Assembly: GCA_014695345.1 (NCBI GenBank)
Contig: JACJOC010000022.1
Span: forward strand, 1-61,710
Length of the DNA: 61,710 nucleotides
Source: Cyanobacteria bacterium FACHB-471
GTDB taxonomy: Bacteria > Cyanobacteriota > Cyanobacteriia > Elainellales > Elainellaceae
Reading direction: 5' to 3'
Shown here: positions 8,855-17,528 of the stretch, in pieces
Numbering within the stretch: position 1 is the first letter of the stretch
Layout of the letters: each line of letters opens with the position of its first letter
Translations under genes and position numbers: made by a program
The notes under the pieces: model-generated
What the model saw: the letters and a program-made list of their open reading frames with translations, nothing else
What the model was told of the DNA's origin: nothing
The model's database searches: none

Positions 8855-9972
8855 ACGCGGGACGGCTCCTTTAGCAGCTTCTCGTAAATTTCAGCGATCT
8901 GTTCTGCTGTTTTTTCCCAGGTAAATGCTTTGACTCTTTCCAGTCCTTTAGTAACCAATTCCTGATAAAAAACTGGATCGCTGTGCAAGCGGCAAATGGC
9001 AGCGGCGATCGCCTCCCAATCTTGCGGGTCAACCAAAACCCCTGCACCTCCCACTACTTCAGGCATCGCTGAAACATTTGCCGTAATTGCAGGCGTGCCA
9101 CAAGCCATTGCCTCTAACAGCGTCATGCCAAATCCCTCATGCAGGGAAGGCGCAACCAGAATATTCGCCGCGTTGTAAAGCTGAACCAGCGTGGACTTAT
9201 CAGGGTTTCCTAGATAAGTAATATGGGGTCCAAGTCCTTCCGCATGAATGAAAGCCTTCTGTTCGTCGTCAAAGTCCGCTCCTGCCTTCCAGAACAAGAA
9301 AGGGAACTCCTTTTGGCGCAAAATTGCCAAGGATCTGAGAATGGCTGAGATGTTTTTACGAGGATGATTTGAACCCACATTTAGCAGACAAACCGTTTCT
9401 GGGGAAATGCCCTGCTCCTGTCGAAACAACTCACTTTCATGCTTGGGTAAGGGTCGAAACCCAGATTCCACCGCATTGGGCACCACGGAAATTCGGGCTG
9501 GCTCAACGTTGAGAATTTGGGAGGTATCCTTGGCTGTGACCGCCGAAACTGTAACCACATGATCACAGTCCTGAAGCCCGCGTACCGAATACATCCACAT
9601 CCCATTACTGACAAAGGGCACCTTGACTGAACCGCGCAGGTTGTCCTTATAGAAGAAGTTGATCAGGTCGTGACACGTCACCATCACGGGCTTGCCCGCC
9701 TTTTTTAGTCCATACACAATGTGGGCTTCGCTATGGTCAATGACGTGAAAGATGTCTGCCTTTTGCCGCCGCACGGTGCGAGGAAAGTTCCAAAACCGTT
9801 CGTAGAATTTTTTTGCTCTCAGGAGTAGGGAACGGCTGGTGCGATCGAGGGGCACAGGAGCTAGTTCAACCACTTCCCAATCGGGGCGAACGGCTCTTAG
9901 TCCTGCCGCCAGTCCGTCGGCGTAGACATCCATACTGAAGTTGGGCATGGTTCGCGCAATTACAATCCGCAT
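8851..9972 (-). CDS. GT4-family (mannosyltransferase-like) glycosyltransferase
   Basis: This 373-aa GT-B enzyme shows the N-terminal pattern IVIARTMPNFSMDVYADGL, the central LLNVGSNHPRKNI and the EX7E motif in SLHEGFGMTLLEAMACGTPA, then AMPEVVGGAGVLVDP. These are the hallmarks of group 1 transferases. It is first in a three-gene overlapping run (8851-9972, 7622-8854, 6419-7588). The run starts after a 134-nt gap that holds a repeat at 10008-10082. Sugar specificity cannot be read from the sequence. Confidence 0.87.
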   Translation of the reverse strand: MRIVIARTMPNFSMDVYADGLAAGLRAVRPDWEVVELAPVPLDRTSRSLLLRAKKFYERFWNFPRTVRRQKADIFHVIDHSEAHIVYGLKKAGKPVMVTCHDLINFFYKDNLRGSVKVPFVSNGMWMYSVRGLQDCDHVVTVSAVTAKDTSQILNVEPARISVVPNAVESGFRPLPKHESELFRQEQGISPETVCLLNVGSNHPRKNISAILRSLAILRQKEFPFLFWKAGADFDDEQKAFIHAEGLGPHITYLGNPDKSTLVQLYNAANILVAPSLHEGFGMTLLEAMACGTPAITANVSAMPEVVGGAGVLVDPQDWEAIAAAICRLHSDPVFYQELVTKGLERVKAFTWEKTAEQIAEIYEKLLKEPSRV

Positions 9973-10007
9973 CGCTCCCCTTTGATATCAATTCTTAGTT
10001 TTGGGTC

Positions 10008-10082
10008 GTAGGATGCGTTACGCAGTGCTAACGCATCACTCAAGCTCTTTCGGTGCGTTATGCTGGCGCTAACGCACCCTAC
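10008..10082. repeat. Short interspersed element with imperfect terminal inverted repeats
   Basis: The ends GTAGGATGCGTTA and TAACGCACCCTAC are imperfect inverted repeats. Internal copies of TGCGTTA and TAACGCA occur at about 10025-10035 and 10052-10075, so several hairpins are possible. Elements with this GGTGCGTTA signature are scattered in many bacterial and cyanobacterial genomes. It sits between two glycosyltransferase genes and has no coding capacity. Confidence 0.6.
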
Positions 10083-10106
10083 TGGTGCCACCAGAAATGA
10101 ACGACG

Positions 10107-11375
10107 TTAGGGCGTTTTCACCGGGGTAGTACCTTCGGCAAGCTGTGGTGATGTAGGTTTTGCCTGATTTGGCGATCGCTGCCGCTCACTTTTGATTCTG
10201 CCGATGGTTTCCATTAGGGCATTTAGCTCGCAGTTGAGGTCTTGACCACAGAACACTTCTCTGGCGCGATCGCTATACACTCGACGAGTTTCATAGTCCG
10301 TTAGTGCCAACACTGCCTTGACCAGTGCCTCAACATTGCCACAGGGATAAACCAGCCCGTTGTAACGATGCTGAACCGTGTCACTGTAACCCCAGTTGCC
10401 GCAGCGATCGCTCAAAATTGGCGGACAACCTGCCGCCATTGCTTCAGAAATCACCAGTGGATGAGGGTCATTGTGAGACGTTGAGATAAACACATCGGTC
10501 GCTGCGTAATACAGCGGTAGTTTGCTCTGGTTCACAAAGCCCACATTCAACACTTCACCATTAAGGGATTCCAAGCGTTGATTAATTGCGTCAGTCAACT
10601 CACCACCGCCAATCATGATGCCTCTAACGCGAGGGTCAATTTGGTGCGCCTTGGCGATCGCCTCAATAAACTCAAACGGATTCTTACGCTCAATGTATTT
10701 GCCCGTAAAGCAATACAGGATGGTGTCTTTGTCCCAGCTTAGCTTTTCGCGAATTTGCTGAATTTCGTCCTGATTGTGAACGATCGTTTGTTCGTAGCGA
10801 TCGCGGTCAACCGGATAGCAGCCCCGCACCATCTTTTCATCAGGTACGCCATAGTGCCGCAGGTAAATCGCATTGTGGTCACCGCTAGAAACCCAGTGAT
10901 CCGCCAAACTGTACATCCAGGGATACAGCATTGACATCACAATCTTTCGCAACCGACTGTAGTGATTGTCAGTAATGATGGTTGCGTCATTCTGCATGAT
11001 GATGGGAATGTCCCGCAGCTTGCAGAGCAAAATTGCCAGTCGATAGGAGTAGGTGTAAAAGCTAGGCAAAAACACCGCATCGACGTTTTGACGCGTCAAA
11101 CGGCTGAGCAACCCTGGGTTGAGCAATCCTTTTTCAATCTTGTCGGCAATCTTACCATCCCAAGTTTTTAGAAACTCATTGTGATAGCCGCCTGTGAGGT
11201 CAACATCCCAGGGTTGAGTGCTGCCAAGGTGGCGATCGCCACTTACCTGGTTTTCATTGCAGAGATAAAAAGCGGAAACTGAGACTCCGGGCTGTTCATT
11301 TAACTTTTGCCACAGCGGGGCGTGGTGCTGAGTGGGGTGGGTAAATACAACCCCTAAGCGAAATGTATCTTGCAT
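10107..11375 (-). CDS. GT4-like glycosyltransferase
   Basis: This 422-aa protein begins with RLGVVFTHPTQHHAPLWQKL, characteristic of a group of GT-B transferases that have a histidine-rich N-terminal loop. The C-terminal domain has YCFTGKYIERKNPFEFIEAI, GIMIGGGELTD and STSHNDPHPLVISEAMAAGC, a variant of the EX7E region. The last 30 residues are polar and Pro/Ser-rich. It follows the GT2 gene at 11388 by only 12 nt and is probably co-transcribed with it. Confidence 0.8.
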   Translation of the reverse strand: MQDTFRLGVVFTHPTQHHAPLWQKLNEQPGVSVSAFYLCNENQVSGDRHLGSTQPWDVDLTGGYHNEFLKTWDGKIADKIEKGLLNPGLLSRLTRQNVDAVFLPSFYTYSYRLAILLCKLRDIPIIMQNDATIITDNHYSRLRKIVMSMLYPWMYSLADHWVSSGDHNAIYLRHYGVPDEKMVRGCYPVDRDRYEQTIVHNQDEIQQIREKLSWDKDTILYCFTGKYIERKNPFEFIEAIAKAHQIDPRVRGIMIGGGELTDAINQRLESLNGEVLNVGFVNQSKLPLYYAATDVFISTSHNDPHPLVISEAMAAGCPPILSDRCGNWGYSDTVQHRYNGLVYPCGNVEALVKAVLALTDYETRRVYSDRAREVFCGQDLNCELNALMETIGRIKSERQRSPNQAKPTSPQLAEGTTPVKTP

Positions 11376-11387
11376 GGTTTAACTCAC

Positions 11388-12452
11388 TCAACTCATTAAC
11401 AAACGAAGTTTGCTCAACGTCCAGCTAATTGGCTTTGGGCGAAACTGGGGAGCAAATAGCCAGCTAATCGCAGGTTTTGCCAACGGCAGCGGCATCACAC
11501 CCACCCAGATAAACCACAGGCTAAAAATCACCCGCTTCTGCCAGTTGTAGTCTGAATATTTCCACAGAGCGCGAACACCCCAATAAGTGAGTTCCAATGG
11601 GCGATCAGAGGGCACCAGGTGTTGGTCAGGGTCTAGCCGTAGCGATGCCATACGCGACCAAACTCGTCCAAAGAAGCGCAATCCTAAATCGGCTGGCACT
11701 TCGTAACCTAATTCGCTCGCCCGCTGCTCTAGCAGTTCACATCGCTGCAGGTCATGACGCACAAATCGACGGAATCGATCGCCTGCCACTTCCGTCACTG
11801 CCCACTGGTTGCTATCATGAATTCGGTATGCTCCCAGGGGTTCTTCAATTGCTCCCACATCGCCATATAGCGGAATCAGCACTGACAAATAATCATCCGC
11901 TGTTAGCTTAAACTCATCGGGAATTGGGAAAACATGTTTCATTGCTTCGCGGCTGAGGGCATTGCCGCTAGTGGGCGTACTTTCATAGGTGCCCACATTC
12001 AGCAAAATTCGCCAAACTTCCCCTTTTGACAGGGGCTGAGTTCCCTGAGGATAGGAGAATCCGCGAGGTTGTCCAGCCGCGTCCACTACAGATAACCGAT
12101 AATGCACTTTAGACATACCCGGTTGCCACGCTTCTGCCACCCGCTCAACCGCATTGGGAAACAGGTAGTCGTCAGAATCGAGGAAGATGATAATCTCACC
12201 TTTGCTTCTAGCAAAACCACTATTAAAGGCTGCTGCCTGCTTGCCGTTAGGCTGCAAGATTGGAATGATGCGATCGCCATACTTCGCAATCACATCACGT
12301 GAATTGTCGGTAGAGCCATCATCTACTACAATCACTTCCATATTGGGATAGCTCTGCGCTAGAGCGCTATCGATCGCCTCTGCTAGAAACTGCTCGTAGT
12401 TGTAGTTATTGATGATGATGCTAACCAGCGGCTGAGTTTGCACGTCTACCAC
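11388..12452 (-). CDS. GT2-family glycosyltransferase
   Basis: This 354-aa GT-A enzyme has the classical N-terminus VSIIINNYNYEQFLAEAIDS, the nucleotide-binding VIVVDDGSTDNS and the DXD-type motif FLDSDDYLF that binds the metal and donor phosphate. The C-terminal ~90 residues are basic and partly hydrophobic (VIFSLWFIWVGVMPLPL), suggesting membrane association. It is closely similar in organisation to the gene at 13576-14610, which shares the INNYNYG/E start, so the two may be paralogues. Confidence 0.88.
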   Translation of the reverse strand: MVDVQTQPLVSIIINNYNYEQFLAEAIDSALAQSYPNMEVIVVDDGSTDNSRDVIAKYGDRIIPILQPNGKQAAAFNSGFARSKGEIIIFLDSDDYLFPNAVERVAEAWQPGMSKVHYRLSVVDAAGQPRGFSYPQGTQPLSKGEVWRILLNVGTYESTPTSGNALSREAMKHVFPIPDEFKLTADDYLSVLIPLYGDVGAIEEPLGAYRIHDSNQWAVTEVAGDRFRRFVRHDLQRCELLEQRASELGYEVPADLGLRFFGRVWSRMASLRLDPDQHLVPSDRPLELTYWGVRALWKYSDYNWQKRVIFSLWFIWVGVMPLPLAKPAISWLFAPQFRPKPISWTLSKLRLLMS

Positions 12453-12512
12453 ACATCCTCCTTAAAGTTCAAACGACCTCCACGAGGCAGTAAGCTATCT
12501 CTCCTCCCTCAT

Positions 12513-13508
12513 TCAGGGAGAATCGGAAGAAAACCGGAATTTTCCAAATTGTTGGAAAAGAAATGCTTTAGCCTGTTTGATTAAAAAGACAATTCTTTCA
12601 AGGTTTCGGAAGCCAAAAATTCTTTGAGCTAGTGTGTAAACGGCAGTTCTATCAGCGCTGTTTGCCTGAAACTTGGGAGATAAGGTTAAAGTTTTTTCTA
12701 GCAGTTTGAAGTATTGGGATGGATCAACTTCTAAATATCCTCTCGCCAGCATGAAATAGGATTGAGCCATCGCGTCTTTGTAGCGTTGGGATATTCTCCC
12801 CTCTGCCGCTAGTATTTGCTCAGCCTTCTCCAAAATCATTTGGTGACTTTCAAGATACCGGGTTTTAGAAGAGGTAGAAACTGTGACGTTGCCATATCGC
12901 CTGTAGATAGAATGACAACCGGGCTGATAGCCAACTTTAGCCCCGCTCATGACAATGGAGAGGAAAAAGTCTCTATCTTGTCCGGCTTTCAGTGATTCAT
13001 CCCAGCCGCCTACATGGGTAATGGGCGATCGCTTAAACAACAAACAGGCAGGCGAAACCCACCAATCTGCTAACAGCGACTCCAGCAAATCGGGCTGAGT
13101 ACCCGTAACCTTGATGTCTTCGAGGTAAGACTCTCCATTGAGCAAGTGATACTGATGTCGCCAATCGCCATACACGACATCAAACTCTGTTTCTTCGAGA
13201 AACTGAACCTGTCGCTCTAGCTTTTCAGGCAGCAAATAATCATCCGCATCCAGGTATTGAATGTATTCCCCTCTAGCCAAAGCAAATCCTCGATTGCGGG
13301 CAGGGTTCCCGCCCCGGTTAGGGCCGGTTTCCCAAATCACTTTGCCGCCATAGCGTTTGATAATATCCAGGCTACCGTCGGTTGAGCCATCGTCAACGAC
13401 AATCACCTCTACGGCTGAATAGGTCTGGTTGAGACAGCTATCAATTGCTTCTGCAATCCATTTCTCAGCGTTGAAGCAGGGGATGATAACCGAAACAAGT
13501 TTTACCAT
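12513..13508 (-). CDS. GT2-family glycosyltransferase
   Basis: This is a 331-aa GT-A protein with SVIIPCFNAEKWIAEAIDSC, VIVVDDGSTDGS, then the DXD-type motif YLDADDYLL, and GGWDESLKAGQDRDFFL in the acceptor region. I take the second Met (13508) as the start because MVKLVSVIIP matches the family N-terminus. The frame can be extended by three residues to 13517. It sits in the middle of a run of five GT2 genes on one strand with gaps of 50-100 nt. Confidence 0.87.
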   Translation of the reverse strand: MVKLVSVIIPCFNAEKWIAEAIDSCLNQTYSAVEVIVVDDGSTDGSLDIIKRYGGKVIWETGPNRGGNPARNRGFALARGEYIQYLDADDYLLPEKLERQVQFLEETEFDVVYGDWRHQYHLLNGESYLEDIKVTGTQPDLLESLLADWWVSPACLLFKRSPITHVGGWDESLKAGQDRDFFLSIVMSGAKVGYQPGCHSIYRRYGNVTVSTSSKTRYLESHQMILEKAEQILAAEGRISQRYKDAMAQSYFMLARGYLEVDPSQYFKLLEKTLTLSPKFQANSADRTAVYTLAQRIFGFRNLERIVFLIKQAKAFLFQQFGKFRFSSDSP

Positions 13509-13575
13509 TCTATCCAATCCTATTCGAGAGAATTATAAACTCAACCAGTAGAAAAAGTGTGCGATCGGGCTAAAC

Positions 13576-14610
13576 CTAAAGCTTTAACAGAGAGAAATGC
13601 CTGTCAAACCCAGTTTTGTTGAGTACGGACAGCATCATTATCTTAAAGAAGAACTTGATAGTTCTTTGATTAGGAGACCATGTCATTGCCCTGGTAGCCA
13701 GCGTTAATAGTTCCTTACGACAAGCACTAAAAGTGCCAAAGTGATTGCGGTAATAAACCTGGGCATGAATAGAATTGAAGTAGTCTAATACTGGTTCTCT
13801 CTGGCTGCTCTCCAATTTAGCGTTTAAGAACATATCCATTGCACAGAGGAAGTCTTGTGAATCTGCTTTCTTGTTACCAAACCAATTATTACTACCATGA
13901 ACACGGTATTGAGTTAAGGCATCTTCTACAAAATAGATATCACCTAGCAAGGAAGCTGCCTTAACCAAAAAGTCATCAGCACGAACTTTAATGAGATGAC
14001 CAGTTAAAGGAAAGATTTGCTCTGCAAGTGAACGAGTTAACGCTACTCCGCTGGTTGGCGCACCCAGAAAAGGAACGTAACGATATCTTTTAGCATAGCT
14101 ATATACTTCTTCGGCTGTACTAATCTGGGTCAAGGTTTGACCTTGAAGCTTTTTGATGCGTTTAACTCTGTGCAAGCTTTTCCATTCACAGCTATGGTTG
14201 ATTAATTCAGTTCTTACGTGTTCGCTTTTGTCACTGATAACCTCAAGTCCATTGCAGATGGCTATGCTTGGATTTTCTGGAGTGACCTGCTGAAACAGAC
14301 TAACAACTTTACTGATTTTCTCAGGAGAAAATGTATCGTCAGAGTCTAAGAAAAAGAGTAAGTCTCCCTTACTCTGTTCAACCCCTACGTTAAATGCAGA
14401 AGCTTGCCCGCCATTTTCTTTAAGAACGGGAATGATGCGATCGCCATAGCTTCTAATAATTTCCTGCGAGCCATCAGTTGAACCATCATCCACTACTACA
14501 ACCTCAACATGAGGATAAGCTTGATTCAGGGCGCTATCGATTGCTTCACGCAGAAAGCGTCCGTAGTTATAGTTGTTGATCAGTACACTCACTAGTGGAG
14601 AACTTTGCAT
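13576..14610 (-). CDS. GT2-family glycosyltransferase
   Basis: This 344-aa GT-A enzyme shows PLVSVLINNYNYGRFLREAI, VVVVDDGSTDGSQ and the DXD-type motif FLDSDDTFS. A stretch of about 40 basic, polar residues around position 130 (near RVKRIKKLQGQ) is an insertion relative to the shorter neighbour at 11388. The C-terminus (RTIKFFFKIMMLSVL) could be a membrane-associating helix. Its function is addition of one sugar of the exopolysaccharide repeat unit, inferred from position. Confidence 0.87.
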   Translation of the reverse strand: MQSSPLVSVLINNYNYGRFLREAIDSALNQAYPHVEVVVVDDGSTDGSQEIIRSYGDRIIPVLKENGGQASAFNVGVEQSKGDLLFFLDSDDTFSPEKISKVVSLFQQVTPENPSIAICNGLEVISDKSEHVRTELINHSCEWKSLHRVKRIKKLQGQTLTQISTAEEVYSYAKRYRYVPFLGAPTSGVALTRSLAEQIFPLTGHLIKVRADDFLVKAASLLGDIYFVEDALTQYRVHGSNNWFGNKKADSQDFLCAMDMFLNAKLESSQREPVLDYFNSIHAQVYYRNHFGTFSACRKELLTLATRAMTWSPNQRTIKFFFKIMMLSVLNKTGFDRHFSLLKL

Positions 14611-14658
14611 AATAAAGCTGTTGAAACATTAGCAAGTTACAGGATTTTCGATCACGAT

Positions 14659-15705
14659 CTAGCGAACCCGAAACTCAGTCCATTTTCCAAAAGCGACCTG
14701 ATGAATGTGTTTCGTGTATTTCTCACGTTCAGAAAGTATCCTTTGGATTGCACCCATACACTCAACTTTCGCCATCCACTTTCTAAACTTACGTTCTTCG
14801 TCTGAACTACCAGAGGGCTTGAAAAAAAATGTGAGCTTAAGATAACGCTTTAACCTTGACAGCAGTTGCCATTGCCAAGTCCATTGAAAAGGTAGCCGTC
14901 CACCCTTATGCTTGTAAGTAAAGATGAAGGGATCACAACCCAGGCTCCCTGCTCCAATTGTTCTACAAATAGCTTCAAAATGTTGGAGACTTAGACGGTC
15001 TGGTTTGATCGCATGACGAATTTGAACACGCGGATCGTAAGCAAACCGATAACCAAGGCTACGCATTAAACGGTATAACTCAGTATCTTCACTTGCAACT
15101 TTCATCTTTTCACCCCGTTGAGCATCATTGAAGAAGCTATATCCCTTCTCCAAACAATCTAGAAGCGGTTTCAAGCGAAAAGTTGATCCAGCTCCAACAA
15201 TATTACCGTCTCGGGCTAAGACTCTACCCTCGGCATCTCGCTCTTCTTCTACTAGCTCAGGTTGACCACAGCCATAGCGACCCCCTACCCATGAAAACCA
15301 GGAAGGAAGTGGTTGATCAACGAAAATATGGTTTTTAGAGCCAGTCATCACTACATCTGGATACTGATCAAATATCTCAAGGGTGTAGCGAATGAAGCCA
15401 GGTTCTATAAAGTTGTCATCATCAACAATACTAATGAGTTCCCCTTGCGCCTCTCGCACGCCTTTCAAAAAGGCGTTGATTTTTCCAATGCGAGGTTCCA
15501 ACAGAACCCTTCCATTCAGATTCAAACGCTTTATGGTATCAGTTGCAATTTCTGCTGTGCGATCGGTGGATGCATTGTCAACCACCAAAACTTCAAATAT
15601 ATCTCTGGAAACGTCAGATTGATTTGCAATGGCTTCTAGTGCCTGCTTGATGGTTCTTTCCCCGTTATGTGTGCAGGTCAGAAGAGTAATTATGGTCTGT
15701 TCCAT
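14659..15705 (-). CDS. GT2-family glycosyltransferase
   Basis: This 348-aa GT-A protein begins TIITLLTCTHNGERTIKQAL and has VLVVDNASTDRT and the metal-binding region ISIVDDDNFIEPGF. The acceptor-side motif GEKMKVASEDTELYRLMRSL, with an ED pair, resembles the catalytic ED of GT2 enzymes. The C-terminal ~60 residues are rich in Lys/Arg/Phe. It differs from its GT2 neighbours in having VDNAST in place of VDDGST. Confidence 0.87.
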   Translation of the reverse strand: MEQTIITLLTCTHNGERTIKQALEAIANQSDVSRDIFEVLVVDNASTDRTAEIATDTIKRLNLNGRVLLEPRIGKINAFLKGVREAQGELISIVDDDNFIEPGFIRYTLEIFDQYPDVVMTGSKNHIFVDQPLPSWFSWVGGRYGCGQPELVEEERDAEGRVLARDGNIVGAGSTFRLKPLLDCLEKGYSFFNDAQRGEKMKVASEDTELYRLMRSLGYRFAYDPRVQIRHAIKPDRLSLQHFEAICRTIGAGSLGCDPFIFTYKHKGGRLPFQWTWQWQLLSRLKRYLKLTFFFKPSGSSDEERKFRKWMAKVECMGAIQRILSEREKYTKHIHQVAFGKWTEFRVR

Positions 15706-15796
15706 AAGATTAATGAGAGTTTACTGCCTTTCGCAAAATTGCTTGAAGTTCTTGAGCTTGGAGGACGAAGTTGAACTTTGGTTCACAAGAATTGCT

Positions 15797-16645
15797 CTAG
15801 CTTCTAGCGTATAGCCTGCTCAACTTGTTTCCGATAATTTCAAAGATATTTCTAGGGTCATCTAGAATGTATCTGAACTTCGGATCTAGAGGCTTATAGA
15901 ATGTGTATACGGCCATCATGAAAACTTTTTGATGCAAGGGAAGCTGCTTGTAAAATTTTTCTATAACTCTTTGATTGATAGAGCTATGCGTCTTGCTTTG
16001 CATGATGGAAAACGTCTTTGTTCCCTCAAATCTTCTAAAATTTCCCCATGTTTCGTCTATATATTTCACATTGGCAACTTGAACTGCTCGCAGTAGAAAA
16101 TCTAGATCTAGAGCATAGTTCTCATCAACGCTGTACAGTCCTATTTTTTGATGTAATGACTTGTGGTAAAAATAAGCCGATGGATTTTCGGGGAAAGGAG
16201 TAACTTCTGGCCCTAAAAGAAGTCTGAGGAACGATAACCTTTCCGGCTTATTTACATAGAGGAGCTTACCTGTATCACCCCAAATATTGCAGTTACCGAC
16301 AAGCAAACTTGGTTCTGGTAATTCTCGGAAAATCTCAAGGATACGGTTGAGAACACCTGGTTCATAATAGTCGTCCACATTCAAAATGGCTAGAATCTCG
16401 CCTTTAGCCATTCCAATGCCTTTATTCATTGCATCTGACTGCCCACGATCTTTTTCAGATATCCAGCGGATGTGAGAATGTTGTTCGGCGTATTGTTTAA
16501 CAATTTCAACCGTTCGATCTTTAGAACCACCATCTACGATAATGTGTTCTATATCAGAACAATGTTGCTCAATCACGTTTTTGATGCAGGACTCAATGAA
16601 GCGATCGCCATTATAAACGGGAGTAATGATGCTAATCATTGGCAT
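15797..16645 (-). CDS. GT2-family glycosyltransferase
   Basis: This is a GT-A protein of about 282 aa. The frame extends up to 16834, but the family N-terminus MPMISIITPVYNGDRFIESC begins only at 16645 (an ATG at 16639 is equally possible). The upstream 63 residues are Cys-rich and basic and overlap the terminator region, so I exclude them. Motifs are HIIVDGGSKDRT, ILNVDDYYEPG (Asn in place of the first Asp of DXD) and SAYFYHKSLHQKIG. It is the first GT2 gene of this sub-cluster; a truncated Uma2 gene and a terminator lie upstream. Confidence 0.82.
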   Translation of the reverse strand: MPMISIITPVYNGDRFIESCIKNVIEQHCSDIEHIIVDGGSKDRTVEIVKQYAEQHSHIRWISEKDRGQSDAMNKGIGMAKGEILAILNVDDYYEPGVLNRILEIFRELPEPSLLVGNCNIWGDTGKLLYVNKPERLSFLRLLLGPEVTPFPENPSAYFYHKSLHQKIGLYSVDENYALDLDFLLRAVQVANVKYIDETWGNFRRFEGTKTFSIMQSKTHSSINQRVIEKFYKQLPLHQKVFMMAVYTFYKPLDPKFRYILDDPRNIFEIIGNKLSRLYARS

Positions 16646-16835
16646 TACATTCGTAATAAGACAAATTGAGCACTGGCCTCGTAAATTTTTTATTAGAGGC
16701 AGGCGACTCCATTTATTTCTTCTGAGTTTACAGGTGCAATCAGGAACATTTGAATTGAACGTTATACAATTCAGATTTAGAACTAACAAACGCTTTATTG
16801 AATGTTTTGGCTTGACAAAAGTTCCACAAAACAAT

Positions 16836-16888
16836 GAACAACGCTACAAAAACTAAGGGAACATTCCTTAGTTTTTGTAGCGTTGTTC
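16836..16888 (-). terminator. Very long perfect hairpin, probable terminator
   Basis: Two 23-nt arms (16836-16858 and 16866-16888) are perfectly complementary, with a 7-nt loop. The A/T-rich mid-stem includes a run of five T after TTAG. It lies just downstream of the truncated Uma2 gene on the minus strand and about 190 nt before the next leftward gene. A stem this long and perfect is also compatible with an inverted-repeat element. Confidence 0.6.
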
Positions 16889-16967
16889 AATTATTGCTAT
16901 CTACTCAGCTAAAATTTCATACCAATTCTCTTTAAGGCTTCATATAGAAACAGTATCAAATGAAGTG

Positions 16968-17096
16968 TTAGTCGTCTTCTGTGACAGTGCGTTCAATCTT
17001 TAGGTCGGGGTTGCTGAGGCAGAGTTGATAAAACTGCTCATCGGTTAGATGAACGTGCTTTAGATCGACTTTCAGAGGAAGAGTTAAAGCTGTCAT
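16968..17096 (-). pseudogene. Truncated Uma2-family endonuclease gene (N-terminal remnant)
   Basis: A 42-codon frame begins MTALTLPLKVDLKHVHLTDE and ends after KIERTVTEDD. This matches the N-terminus of cyanobacterial Uma2 (DUF820) proteins, which normally continue with a GEL/IMPPTGG segment for about 190 residues in all. Here a TAA stops the frame exactly where the catalytic fold should begin. An AGGG lies upstream of the ATG, and a 12-bp palindrome sits at 17104-17115. I interpret it as a decayed member of a multicopy mobile-like family. Translation of the remnant cannot be excluded. Confidence 0.65.
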
Positions 17097-17528
17097 TGCC
17101 CTGACCGTTAACGGTTAAACGCAGCTCTGCTGTGTGATGCTGCTTACTGCAAGTATTATCTCACGATCGCTTCTTCCTGAAGTTAAAAAGTCAATTGCTC
17201 AAATAATAGTGGCACTACTTTAAACAAGTAGCGTTACGACTTACTAGGAAGCAGCTTCAGCTTGAGAGGAAGGCCTTATGGCTTTAAGGACTGTTTATTT
17301 TGTTTAATCCACAAGGACAAGCGCTAAGTCTGACATCGCTGAGCAGTTAATCCGATCGCCTCATATCAAACACGTAGCCATCTAAATAATGCTACAAAAG
17401 CGAGAAGTGTACCCCGACGGGATACACTTCTCGCTTCTACTGAAATCTATCTGCTTTCGCTACTTAGAAAGGGCAGAGCTTACGCGAAAAGAAGTAACAT
17501 CCGGGCAGCCTTAATACTAACAAGGAGC
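17097..17528. other. Gene-poor gap in the polysaccharide locus
   Basis: No reading frame with family resemblance was found. The region holds the short palindrome ACCGTTAACGGT at 17104-17115 and the terminator at 17398-17436. Base composition is A/T-rich compared with flanking genes. Confidence 0.4.
17398..17436 (-). terminator. Rho-independent terminator after the GT4 gene
   Basis: The arms AAGCGAGAAGTGTA and TACACTTCTCGCTT are perfectly complementary around an 11-nt C/G-rich loop. On the minus strand the stem is followed by TTTTG. It lies about 90 nt after the stop of the gene ending at 17529. Confidence 0.8.

Noticed and set aside
16646-16834. 63-residue N-terminal extension of the GT2 gene
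   Set aside because: It is Cys-rich and basic, unlike any GT2 N-terminus, whereas MPMISIITPVYNGD at 16645 fits the family exactly.
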